39,041 bases of DNA from positions 1 to 39,041 of the forward strand of contig CALDYZ010000031.1 in the NCBI GenBank assembly GCA_937944235.1, read 5' to 3'. The translations under genes and the position numbers were made by a program. Shown piece after piece: positions 9,676-20,200 of this stretch (position 1 is the first letter of the stretch; every line of letters begins with the position of its first letter). Source of the DNA: Candidatus Dojkabacteria bacterium (GTDB taxonomy: Bacteria > Patescibacteriota > Dojkabacteria > J137). The notes under the pieces were generated by a model that was given only the letters and a program-made list of their open reading frames with translations, ran no database searches and was not told the DNA's origin.

Positions 9676-10953
9676 TTATAGTGAAGTCAAGTATTGTTTA
9701 AAAATATCCCATATTTTACCTGCTGTTGCATCCCAGTTAAATTTTTTAGCAAGATTTAGATTGTTTAATACTTTCTCATTTTTTGCTCCTAGTTTAATTT
9801 CTTGATTTATATTATTAAATACTTGGTCCCAATCACTTGATTCTTTGAGCATATCAATATATGCTATACAATTACCTTTTGTTATGTCTTCTTCACAAGA
9901 TATAATGTTCGTAATTATAGGTACTTGAGCAGCCATTGAGTTCAGTAATACCATATTGAACTTATAAGGAGATTGAAACGCAAGAGATGCAGTTGCAAAA
10001 TACAACAATTCTTCATATTCTTCATCTTCTAAGACATCAGTTGTTATTATATGACTGGTCAAATTTTTCCGTTGTAAATTATCTAAGAATCTTTTTGCCT
10101 TGAGGCTTTTTGCCATAAAAATATTTTTACTGCTTTTATTAAAGTCTTTACCTACAATAACAACTTTACTAGGCACATCTTCATATTTATTATGAAAGAT
10201 GTGCAGCTTTTCTAAGAACTTTAATAAATATTTACTTATTAAGTCATTTTCCAATGAATTATTAAAAAAGAAGTATTTCTCAGGTAAATCGTAGATCTGC
10301 CTAATCTGGGAAAATTTATCATTTGTAAAATTTGTTTTATCAAAGAAGAATCTTTTTTCTACCCCTGGGTATATTACAGTAGTGTTTGAGGTATTTATGC
10401 CAAGAGATTCTAAAAAATTTTTACTTTGTATACTGGGTAGGATAACTTTATCAACTTCTTTAAAAATATTAACTTGTTTTGTGAACAAAAGAAAATCTAT
10501 TATTTTTCTAGGTATAGCATATAAATTTTTATCTAAGTCTTTAAACACAGCTTTGTTTATGTCAATCAAACTGAGTATTTTAGTAAAATTTAGTTTTCTG
10601 AGAATAGATAGTATTGAAGTATCTAAAGTAAAAAAAATGTCTATACTGATAGAGTGAAAAAATTTTTTTATTTTGTTACTTTCTTTTTTATAGATGTTTT
10701 CACCGAGAGATAAGAGCTTTAGATCTATGAACTTTGATAGATCAGCTATCTCAAGCTCATTAAAAGATAGACTATGAAGATTACTGTTAATATTTTTGTA
10801 GCCAAGCAGGTACAATTCAATTTTGTTTGATATTTCTGAATTTGCAATATTTTGAATTAAAATTTTTAACAATGACCTTCCATAATATGATATACCACTG
10901 TAACGTTGAGCATTGTATAAAAATCTAACATCTATAACTACTGTTTTTTTCAT
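9676..10953 (-). CDS. Glycosyltransferase, GT4-like
   Basis: N-term VIDVRFLYNAQRYSGISYYGRSLLKIL; VIYPGVEKRFF; VVIVGKDF; LLYFATASLAFQSPYKFNMVLLNSMAAQVPIIT. Confidence 0.75.
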   Translation of the reverse strand: MKKTVVIDVRFLYNAQRYSGISYYGRSLLKILIQNIANSEISNKIELYLLGYKNINSNLHSLSFNELEIADLSKFIDLKLLSLGENIYKKESNKIKKFFHSISIDIFFTLDTSILSILRKLNFTKILSLIDINKAVFKDLDKNLYAIPRKIIDFLLFTKQVNIFKEVDKVILPSIQSKNFLESLGINTSNTTVIYPGVEKRFFFDKTNFTNDKFSQIRQIYDLPEKYFFFNNSLENDLISKYLLKFLEKLHIFHNKYEDVPSKVVIVGKDFNKSSKNIFMAKSLKAKRFLDNLQRKNLTSHIITTDVLEDEEYEELLYFATASLAFQSPYKFNMVLLNSMAAQVPIITNIISCEEDITKGNCIAYIDMLKESSDWDQVFNNINQEIKLGAKNEKVLNNLNLAKKFNWDATAGKIWDIFKQYLTSL

Positions 10954-10960
10954 GAAGTTT

Positions 10961-13105
10961 TTATAAACTGTTTATTAAATCAGTGATCCAATCAAGTTTT
11001 GTATTAAAATTTTCTATATAAATTGTACCATTTTTAAAAGTCAGTATTTTATCTTGATCTAGCACTATTGAAGTAGTGAAAATATTGTTCACATAGTGTA
11101 TGTTTATTTTGTGGTTCTCTCCCCAAGACTTACCCGGATGCTTCTGCAGTAAAAGTTTATAGCTTTCCTTGTTTAACAGATAGTTATAGCTTTCATCTAA
11201 TATCCACTTAGCTGATAAGCTATGTCGTGCAGGAGGATCAGATTCTTTAAGTCTTCTGTGATCGAATTCAATCGCAGAATCAATTATTTGTTTGTTTATT
11301 TTGGTATCTATGTATATTTGTGGTCTGAATAAGGTGTATCCTGATTTTTCAAAACCATTACTCCATAAGTTTGATGAATTTATTGGAAACATAAATCTTG
11401 TCCATGCTCTATAAGAGTATTGTAGAGTATTGTCATACTGATGTTTGATGCTAGGTTCAAACACTTTTTCATTCGTCCAATTGATTGTTACACTTTTTGA
11501 AATTGTGCCGTTATCTGAAATGTATATATCGTGTATGACGTTGTTTCTCACCCATTTGTTCAGCTTTAATGAACAATTTTGACCTTCGCTAAAATGGAAA
11601 TAATCATATTCAACTCTAAGTGGGACACGAGCAGTAAGTCCGTATTTATCGAAATATCTCTGTATACTTTCATTTTTTGTTGACAAAGATATATCCTTTG
11701 CCAAAAAAGAATTTACGACCAATTTAATAATTGAAGGAATCTCAGATAATGGAATATCAAAAAATTTGTTTTTTATAGAATCCGCAATGTCAGTGATGAT
11801 TTTCTTTCTATTTGGACCAAAAGCTCCATATTTTTCAGTGTTATCAGTTTCTGATTTTATCACATCATACAGTACTTCAGCACTAATTACTCCCCAAGGC
11901 TCAACATATATTGGTTGAACAAACTCAAGTATATTTTCGCTAAAAGTATAATTAACCATTATGATATGATCATATGAGGGATATTCTTTTGGGTTATACT
12001 TATTGGCTATATCATAGTAGTCTGCAAACATCATACTACTTATGTATAGATCATGGTAGTGACCGGAATCTTGAGCTCTTGTATATGACGATCCACATGA
12101 CCAACTTCTTAAATGATTTGATCCCATCATTAAATGGTTTTGCGCTCCAAAATTTCTGTAACCTACATCTATACCAAGAGTGTAGGATACATAACCTTCT
12201 AGCGTCCAGGTATCTTTAAAATCTATTTCTCCTACAATTTTCCCATTTTCTAAGGTGATAACACCAAAAGCTGTAAACAAGCCACCAGATGGTCTCATTT
12301 CAGTTTCATTTTGCAAAATTACTAAATAACTTGTTTGTTTATTAGATCCCAATAACTCAGGTAAATATAACGCAAAATCGAGTAAATTTTTACTCAAAAT
12401 AGGATAAATTTCTATTAATTTGTCTATTTTAGTAAAATTTTGATCTAGATCCGGTGATACTATTTCTGTAAGTTTGACTGCGCTTCTATCGACACTTTTG
12501 TACAGCCTTATTAATTCATCGATGTCTTCCTCAATTGAATAATATAACTCTATATAATCTGACAAATTTTTTAGTACTACACTTATACTGTTTTCTTCGC
12601 TTGTCAGTATTACACTTTCATCTTCTGTTAACTGAAAACCAGATGAAAGTAATATAATTTTCAACTGTGAAAAAATTTTATTCAGTAAATCATCAACTTT
12701 TAGAATGATTTGTTGTAATATCACTAGGTTTTCGTAAATACGTGCAAACCAGTCTATGTTTTTGATAAATTCATATTTTGTTGTTTCTAGTTTAATATCA
12801 TCTATGGAATTAGTTATGTTTTGAAAATAATTATCAATGCTACTAATGTTATTGTTTTGAAAATCTTTAAAAAAATTCATACCCATTAATTTTATATACT
12901 CAAAATTGACGTTAATTTGTTTGTATGAATTGTATACGTAGCTTAAGATATTACTTAACGATATAAAAGCAGCAAAATAAAAGCATAGAAACGTAATAAT
13001 AAAAAATCTATGTTGTCTCAAAAAATGCTTAAGTTTTTGCGAATCTATGAGTGCTGACTTAGTTTTTAAAATACTACCAATTAAAACTTTCATTTTAGCA
13101 TTCAA
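10961..13105 (-). CDS. DUF4012 domain-containing membrane-anchored protein
   Basis: N-terminal TM; YLVILQNETEMRPSGGLFTAFGVITLENGKIVGEIDFKDTW, typical DUF4012 signature. Confidence 0.8.
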   Translation of the reverse strand: MNAKMKVLIGSILKTKSALIDSQKLKHFLRQHRFFIITFLCFYFAAFISLSNILSYVYNSYKQINVNFEYIKLMGMNFFKDFQNNNISSIDNYFQNITNSIDDIKLETTKYEFIKNIDWFARIYENLVILQQIILKVDDLLNKIFSQLKIILLSSGFQLTEDESVILTSEENSISVVLKNLSDYIELYYSIEEDIDELIRLYKSVDRSAVKLTEIVSPDLDQNFTKIDKLIEIYPILSKNLLDFALYLPELLGSNKQTSYLVILQNETEMRPSGGLFTAFGVITLENGKIVGEIDFKDTWTLEGYVSYTLGIDVGYRNFGAQNHLMMGSNHLRSWSCGSSYTRAQDSGHYHDLYISSMMFADYYDIANKYNPKEYPSYDHIIMVNYTFSENILEFVQPIYVEPWGVISAEVLYDVIKSETDNTEKYGAFGPNRKKIITDIADSIKNKFFDIPLSEIPSIIKLVVNSFLAKDISLSTKNESIQRYFDKYGLTARVPLRVEYDYFHFSEGQNCSLKLNKWVRNNVIHDIYISDNGTISKSVTINWTNEKVFEPSIKHQYDNTLQYSYRAWTRFMFPINSSNLWSNGFEKSGYTLFRPQIYIDTKINKQIIDSAIEFDHRRLKESDPPARHSLSAKWILDESYNYLLNKESYKLLLQKHPGKSWGENHKINIHYVNNIFTTSIVLDQDKILTFKNGTIYIENFNTKLDWITDLINSL

Positions 13106-13107
13106 AT

Positions 13108-14664
13108 TTATTTGTTAATAAAAATTTTATCAGAGATAGCTTGTTCAACCATTTTGGGATTAGCCTTACCCTTTGAAAGTTGCATGACTTTTCCTACAAG
13201 TGCTTTAATTGCGTTAGGATTTTTTTTGCATGATTCAACAATGTCTTGATTCTGTTCTATTGCTTCTGTAACCCAGACTTCTATTGCTGACATATCGTTA
13301 TTTAAAGTTAGGTTCTGTGACAAGACTATTTCATCTATTGTTTTACCTTGAAATTGACTGTTAAATAAGTCATTCAATATGTCTTTTGCAATAGTTCCGG
13401 TTATCTTACCATTTTTTACTTGATTAGTTATGTCTAAGACATGTTGTTGGTTTATAGGTAAATGTTCTAATTTTATTGATTTTTTCTCCATTAGACCAAG
13501 TACATCACCCATAAACCATTTTACTGATTCTTTTATTGGGTTGTAAGGCAGATTCTTTAAAATTTCTTTTGCTTCTGTGATGCTTTCATTTACAAATCTA
13601 AATTCAAACTGAATACCTTGAAAAAATGTAATTATCAATTTGTCAAACCATTCTCCTGCATTTTTTTCCTCAACTAAAAAATCTGCTTGGTCATTTTCTA
13701 AACCTAGTTGCAAATAATAATATTTTTTTTCAGCTGGTAAGATTGGCAGAGATTTTCTACAATAGTTTATCCAGTCATCTGATATTTTTATAGGAGGTAT
13801 ATCTGGTTCTGTGAAGTATCTATAGTCGTCTGAACTTTCTTTGTATCTTTGGAAAACTGTCTCTCCAGTCATATTTTTTAGGCCTCTAGTTTCTGAAACT
13901 ATTTTTTTACCATTTTCTAGTAAGTTTTTTTGTCTCAAATATTCAAAGTCTATAACTTTTTCAAGTACAGAAATAGAACCAATATTTTTTACTTCTATCT
14001 TATAATCTGGTAATACACTAGATCCAGCTTGTTCTGGTGTTCTTAGCGACATGTTTAATTCAAATCTAATCTGCCCTTTCTGCATTTCTCCTTCTGATAT
14101 ACCTATATACCTTATGATTTGTCTTAAACGTTTAGCGAAGCTAGTTACTTCTTTTTTATCTACAAAATCTGGAGCAGTTACAATTTCTATTAAAGGTATT
14201 CCTGATTTGTTAAAGTCAATTAGGGTTTTTTTTCCTTCAAAGTGTAAGGATTTTGCTGTGTCTTCTTCTAAGTGAAGTCTTTTAATTCTAAATCTTTTTA
14301 CATCACCTTCCAACTCTATTTGTACATAGCCATTTGTGCCTAGAGGTGTATCAAATTGGGTGATTTGATATCCCTTAGGTAAGTCAGGATAAAAATAATT
14401 TTTTCTGTCAAATTTGGTTTCTTTTGTGATATCACAGTGTAAAGCTAGAGCCAATCTGATTGCCTGTTCGAACGCAAACTTATTGGGTACTGGTAAAGCT
14501 CCGGGTAAACCTACGCAAACAGGACATATGTAAGTGTTTGGTTTCTGTTCAAAACAATTATTAGGGCATCTACAAAACATTTTACTATTAGTTTGTACTT
14601 GTAGGTGAATTTCTAATCCTATTACTGGTTCGTACATATTTGAAAAATAAATATTTTTACCCAT
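13108..14664 (-). CDS. gatB: Aspartyl/glutamyl-tRNA(Asn/Gln) amidotransferase subunit B
   Basis: YEPVIGLEIHLQVQTNSKMFCRCPN; YICPVCVGLPGALPVPN; DFNKSGIPLIEIVTAPDF; C-terminal GatB/YqeY domain. Confidence 0.96.
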   Translation of the reverse strand: MGKNIYFSNMYEPVIGLEIHLQVQTNSKMFCRCPNNCFEQKPNTYICPVCVGLPGALPVPNKFAFEQAIRLALALHCDITKETKFDRKNYFYPDLPKGYQITQFDTPLGTNGYVQIELEGDVKRFRIKRLHLEEDTAKSLHFEGKKTLIDFNKSGIPLIEIVTAPDFVDKKEVTSFAKRLRQIIRYIGISEGEMQKGQIRFELNMSLRTPEQAGSSVLPDYKIEVKNIGSISVLEKVIDFEYLRQKNLLENGKKIVSETRGLKNMTGETVFQRYKESSDDYRYFTEPDIPPIKISDDWINYCRKSLPILPAEKKYYYLQLGLENDQADFLVEEKNAGEWFDKLIITFFQGIQFEFRFVNESITEAKEILKNLPYNPIKESVKWFMGDVLGLMEKKSIKLEHLPINQQHVLDITNQVKNGKITGTIAKDILNDLFNSQFQGKTIDEIVLSQNLTLNNDMSAIEVWVTEAIEQNQDIVESCKKNPNAIKALVGKVMQLSKGKANPKMVEQAISDKIFINK

Positions 14665-14727
14665 TAGTATTTTATCAAAATAAGTGGTTAAAATTTTAGT
14701 AAAATTTGTCTAGTTAGATCTATTATG

Positions 14728-15288
14728 ATGAAAATATATACAAAAACAGGAGATAAAGGTAAAACAAGTATCATAGGCAAAAGAGTTTTAAAGAATAATA
14801 AGTTGATCAATTTTTTAGGTAAACTTGATGAATTAAATTGTACATTAAGCATAGTGATTTGCTATACCGAAGAAAAGCCTTTTATAGATATAATTGCATC
14901 CATGCAAAATAAGATTTTTGAGATATCTAGCATGGTAGCTGGTGCTAAAGTAAATCTTCAGTTGGACAAAACAATATCTCAACTTGAAAATTGTATAGAT
15001 TTATGGAGTAGCGAATTGCCTGAACTAAAAAATTTTATTTTGCCTGGTGGGAGTAAGGTAGCAAGTTTTACTCATTTAGCTAGATCAGTTTGTCGTGAAT
15101 GTGAGAGAGTTTATTTTGATTTGTTATCTAAAGATTTTACAAAAAATACATTAAAGGAAAATATTAAAGATGAGGATGACTTGGAAAATATAGGTAGATT
15201 TTTGAATCGTTTTTCTGATTGGTTATTTACTTTAGCACGAAAATTAAATATGATTCAGGGAGTACCTGATACCATCTGGAAAATGTGA
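14728..15288 (+). CDS. ATP:cob(I)alamin adenosyltransferase, PduO type
   Basis: MKIYTKTGDKGKTSIIGKR; LPGGSKVASFTHLARSVCRECER; NRFSDWLFTLAR. Confidence 0.9.
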   Translation: MKIYTKTGDKGKTSIIGKRVLKNNKLINFLGKLDELNCTLSIVICYTEEKPFIDIIASMQNKIFEISSMVAGAKVNLQLDKTISQLENCIDLWSSELPELKNFILPGGSKVASFTHLARSVCRECERVYFDLLSKDFTKNTLKENIKDEDDLENIGRFLNRFSDWLFTLARKLNMIQGVPDTIWKM

Positions 15289-15315
15289 TTTTTTTAGTAA
15301 AATTACTTACAATCA

Positions 15316-15993
15316 ATGTTGAATAAAGACTCTTCAAAAAAAATATCGCTTAATAGAAATAAAACAACATTAGTGAGTAGGATGTTTTATCTTCTTTTAT
15401 TTTTCGGTGTCTCACTAGGTATAAGTTATTTTGTGAATTACACACAAATTCAGATTTTATCAAAACCTTTGATAGAAATTACTCCTGAAAATTATGGTCC
15501 AGAGATCAAGAAAAAAATATCGATGAATGATATTGTATCAATAGTTGGTACACCAGATTTTATGATGCAAGTATCGCAAGAGCCGTTGAAAAAAAATTCT
15601 CAGTCAATTACTTACTTTTATACTGGTTTAAAAGAGTATGGTTTTGATTTTGTTGTAAGAATCAAAAAATATAAATTGGTATCTTCACAGCAAAATTTTA
15701 AGGGTAGGGTACTAAATATTAACGATACAGATTTTAAAACTAGGATCAAAAATAGTTTAAATAAAGAAATTAATTTAAATGAACAGGCAAACAGAAGTTT
15801 TGCTGAAAATTTAGATGAAAAAACCAAGAATCAGATAATAGCAAACTCATCTGGTCAGTTTACAAATTCTACGCTCTTGATATTAGATGAAGAATATATG
15901 ACTTTACAAGATTTATATGTTCAAATGTTTCTGGGTGTGTTTGGCTGGACCGCCATACTAGTAGCTATTTTTAATAAAAAGATTTTTTATTAA
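15316..15993 (+). CDS. Hypothetical protein with N- and C-terminal TM segments
   Basis: 225-aa ORF; hydrophobic MFYLLLFFGVSLGISYFV and MFLGVFGWTAILVAIF. Confidence 0.6.
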   Translation: MLNKDSSKKISLNRNKTTLVSRMFYLLLFFGVSLGISYFVNYTQIQILSKPLIEITPENYGPEIKKKISMNDIVSIVGTPDFMMQVSQEPLKKNSQSITYFYTGLKEYGFDFVVRIKKYKLVSSQQNFKGRVLNINDTDFKTRIKNSLNKEINLNEQANRSFAENLDEKTKNQIIANSSGQFTNSTLLILDEEYMTLQDLYVQMFLGVFGWTAILVAIFNKKIFY

Positions 15994-15994
15994 T

Positions 15995-16432
15995 ATGAAG
16001 CTGTTATACTATTTTGTTTTTTTACTTGTTTTGTCGTTTATCGTGACTTATCCTTTAAATTTTTTTAAGAGAGATGGTGTGTTGGGTATACAGTCAGATA
16101 TTATAACTGAACAAGATAAGGATGTTTCTTTGTTAATTTTTGACAAAAATCAACATCAAATTCTACAAAAGACTTTTTCCTCAAAGTCTGTGGATTATGA
16201 TTTTATATTAGAATTAGAACATAAATATACGATTGTTTTTTTTGCTCAGAAAAATATTGAATTAGATAAATTAAAAGTCATAACACCTTCAAGTTTGAAT
16301 GTTCATATAGAAAATATTAATACTTTAGACTTAGATTTCGACTATGAGCTGCATTATTTTGACTTATTATCGACTGAAACAGGCGATAATAAACAGAATT
16401 TGGGAAGTTTTGTAGTTAAATTTCTTCTGTGA
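15995..16432 (+). CDS. Hypothetical secreted/anchored protein
   Basis: 145-aa ORF with N-terminal hydrophobic segment, starts 1 nt after the preceding ORF. Confidence 0.55.
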   Translation: MKLLYYFVFLLVLSFIVTYPLNFFKRDGVLGIQSDIITEQDKDVSLLIFDKNQHQILQKTFSSKSVDYDFILELEHKYTIVFFAQKNIELDKLKVITPSSLNVHIENINTLDLDFDYELHYFDLLSTETGDNKQNLGSFVVKFLL

Positions 16433-17137
16433 AAATATTTTTATTTAATTATAATCTTGACTAACATAATAATTAGTTTTTTTTAAAAAATAATAGGATT
16501 AATTTGATATTTTGAAATCTCAGGATAATATATGTGTTAGAATGTAGCAAAATGTGAGTTAATAACACGACGTTTGGAAGACAGTTTTAATGGTTTTAGT
16601 TAAACCTCAAAAAAGAAAATATCAAAACGTAGTCCAGAAATAGAAAAAAGATCCACCTACTTTTAATAATTAAATTTAGTAATTATTCAAGGTGGTTGTG
16701 AAAATAATGTTATAATGTTGTAGCTAGTTTAAGCTAAGGAAGCTGCTGAGTGGCGCTATTTTTTGTATTATTCATTAGCATAAACTACATAAGTTTGAGT
16801 AAATTGACATAAGTAGTATTATACACATGTCAAATATATGTAATGATAGAAATAATTTAACTTAGGGATTTAAGTTTGTGTGTTTCATGTGTTTGATTGT
16901 AATAAAATAATCAATTGTTGAGGTCTGTGCTTAATACATCTTTCAGAGAGCTGTTAATTATGAAAGTTGATCCTGATTCAGTTTTAGAATAGATAAACCT
17001 ACTTAAAAAAAATAAACTATTCAGAATTTTTATATTTTTTGTTGAATTCTGTGATTTATATTGTTAAAATAACCTGCAAGCATTATATTAATTCTGGTTT
17101 AATTGTACGGATTCGAAATACCTTAACCAATTTTATG

Positions 17138-17164
17138 AATTAGAACGTTTATAACGTTCTAATT
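17138..17164 (+). promoter_or_regulatory. Perfect 12-bp hairpin (AATTAGAACGTT-TAT-AACGTTCTAATT) followed by TTTG in the rpoB leader; possible attenuator/terminator
   Basis: Inverted repeat read directly; located about 54 nt before the rpoB ATG. Confidence 0.6.
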
Positions 17165-17217
17165 TTTGTTGCCTAATATTTAGACAACTTAAATTTAAAC
17201 TTTAATATTTAAATTTT

Positions 17218-20200
17218 ATGCTTGGAAATTACAGATTAAATGTAAAGCGAAGATATTTAAATTCTACCCCCGTAGGAACCTTGGAATTTGACCTTTTAGC
17301 TACTCAAAAACAATTGTTTAGAGAATTTGTAGAGAGAGGTTTTCAAGATCTTTTTGACGAAATAAACCCTGTTAATGATTATTCTAATTCTATATGGCAG
17401 ATTACATTTGAAGAATTTATATGGGGTCAGCCTAAATTTACATTTGCCGAAGCGCAAAACCTAGGTCAATCCTATGAAGCCCCTGTTTATTCGATAGTGA
17501 AATTAGTTAACAAGAAAACAGGTGAAATTAAAAAACAAAAGATTTACATTTGTGATGTTCCGCTGATGAGTGATAGGGCATCCTTTATGTATAATGGTAA
17601 TGAACGAGTTGTAATGTTACAAATTTTACGATCTGAAGGTTTGTTACTAGGAGAATCCAAAGCATCTACTCAAAAAAATAGATTGTACTCTGTAAAGTTG
17701 ATGCCGCAAAGAGGTAATTGGTATGAATTTGAACTAAACAAATATGGGGTCATGAGTATAAAACTTTTGCAAAAAAGACCAAGAATATTGCTTACCACTT
17801 TACTTAGGGCTATAGGATATAGTACTGATGATGAAATTAGAAAGGCTTTATCAGATGTTGATAATGGAGATATCAGTTTTGTTGAAGCAACTTTGGAAAA
17901 GGATGTAACTAAAAACACGGAAGAAGCTTTAATAGATATTTATAGAAAGTTAAGACCTGAAGATGCTGTATCAATAGAAAATGCAAGAAATCTAATCGAT
18001 TTAATATTTTTTAATAAAAGGAAGTTTTACCTAGGTAAGGTAGGGAGGTATAAGTTAAATAAAAAATTAGGTATTAATGATGAGATAACTCTTGATGATT
18101 ATTTGTTAAAGAAAAAGGATATTGTAAACATAATCAGATTATTAATTCAACTTAACAACGGACATGTTCCTCCTGATGATATTGATAGTTTACAAAACAG
18201 AAGAATTAGGGGAGTTAATGAACTTTTGTCTGAGAAAATGAGGGTAGGAGTGTTAGCTTTAGAGAAATCTATAAAAGATAAGATGTCGACTTTTTCACCT
18301 GATGATAAAGTTACGCCTGCTATGTTTATAAACACCAGACCAGTATCCTCAGCCATAAACCAATTTTTTGGAAGTTCAGCTCTGACAAGATTTATGGATC
18401 AGATAAATATTCTCTCAGAGCTGGAAGTTAAACGTAGAGTTACTGCAGGAGGAGCTAGAGGTTTAACTCCGGAGAGAGCTACTTTTTCAGTTAGGGATGT
18501 TCATAATTCCCATTATTCCAAATTTTGTCCAATTACAACGCCTGAAGGAACTTCGGTAGGTATGGTTAATCAATTAGCTGTTTACTCACGAGTAAATGAA
18601 TATGGTTTTTTGGAAGCACCATACAGACAAGTGATATCAGTTTTTAAAGTTAATGAGGATAATATTAATGATCCAGAGTTTCAGAACAGATATTTGGATA
18701 ATGATATAAAAGGTATAGCCAATAAAGGTGATGCTTTAACTCCTGAGATAGTAAGAAAATGTGTTGAGAAAAACATTGAAGAAATATACATACAACCATT
18801 TGTAAGTAATAAAAAGATAATGTATTTAGATGCAGATGATGAAATACATCACAAAATAGCCAACTATGATATAAAAATTGATCAGTATGGAAATATAATA
18901 GATGATTATGTTTATGTGAGGGACGGTCAAAATTACACAAAAGTTAAATTACACCAGATTGATTGTATAGATGTGAGTCCGGCACAAATAGCTGGACTAG
19001 GATTGGCTTTGATTCCATTTGCGGGTAATGATGATCCTAATAGAACTTTGGTTGCTGCTAAAACTCAGACGCAATCAGTTCCTCTCATCAAACCAGAACA
19101 GCCTATAATTGCTAGTGGTTTTGAGCATATTGCGGCTAAAGCTAGTGGAAGGACTGTATTTGCAGAATATGATGGTACAGTCGACTATGCAGATGCAGAT
19201 ACAGTTTTAGTAACATACAACACAGGTAAAGAAAACATAAAAAGAAAATACCTAGCTGAGAAATATGTACGAACTAACCAAGACACTTCGTTTAATCAAC
19301 AAGTAAAAGTACGCACTGGTATGGTGTTTAAAAAAGGCGATGTTTTAATCGATGGACCATCTACATTAGAAGGTGAATTGTCTTTAGGCGTGAATTTAAG
19401 GGTGGCTTATGTTGTGTATGATGGATACAATTATGAAGACGGTATAGTAATATCCGAAAGATTAGTAAAAGAAGATGTTTTGACTTCGGTTCACATAAAT
19501 GAGTATTCTCAAGAAATACGTGAAACTAAGTTGGGAGATGAAGAAATAACTCGAGATATTCCCAATGTTGGAGAATCACAGTTGAAAAATTTAGATGAAG
19601 AAGGGTTTGTTAGGATTGGAGCACATGTCAGCTCTAATGACATTCTTGTTGGCATTATAACACCTAAAGGAGAATCAGAATTAACTGCTGAGGAAAAACT
19701 TCTACGCGCAATATTTGGAGAATATGCGAGAGATGTAAAGGATAATTCTTTAAGAATGCCAAATGGAGAGCATGGTGTCGTAATTGGTATACAGGTTATA
19801 GATAAAGCAAAAGGAGGTAAATTGAACCCTGGTGTAATAAAATTAGTTAAGGTCTGGGTAGCAAAGAAGCATAAAATTTCAGTAGGTGATAAATTGACGG
19901 GTTACCATGGAGATAAAGGTATTGTAACTAAAATAGTACCAGAATATGATATGCCATACACTGAAGATGGAAAACCAGTTGACATATTACTTGGACCTGC
20001 CTCAATGATTAGAAGAATGAATTTAGGACAGATATTAGAAACACATCTAGCAAATATAGCTAAACAAAAAAATGAATTTTTAGTAGTCGAGCCGTTTTCA
20101 AGATATGAAACTAAAGGTTATATAAACGAAGCTAAACAGATGGGTATAAATACTGATCCTAAGTTTACATTGTATGATCCAAGAACAGGAGAGCCTTATG

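Noticed and set aside
16721-16765. Possible SRP-like RNA (GGAAGCTGCTGAG) in the rpoB leader
   Set aside because: Does not match the SRP domain IV core (GGAAGCAGCC with paired strand); no supporting stem.
17213-17229. 16-mer ATTTTATGCTTGGAAA shared by the rpoB start and 26521-26536
   Set aside because: AT-rich 16-mers of this kind are expected by chance a few times in a window of this composition; flanks do not match.
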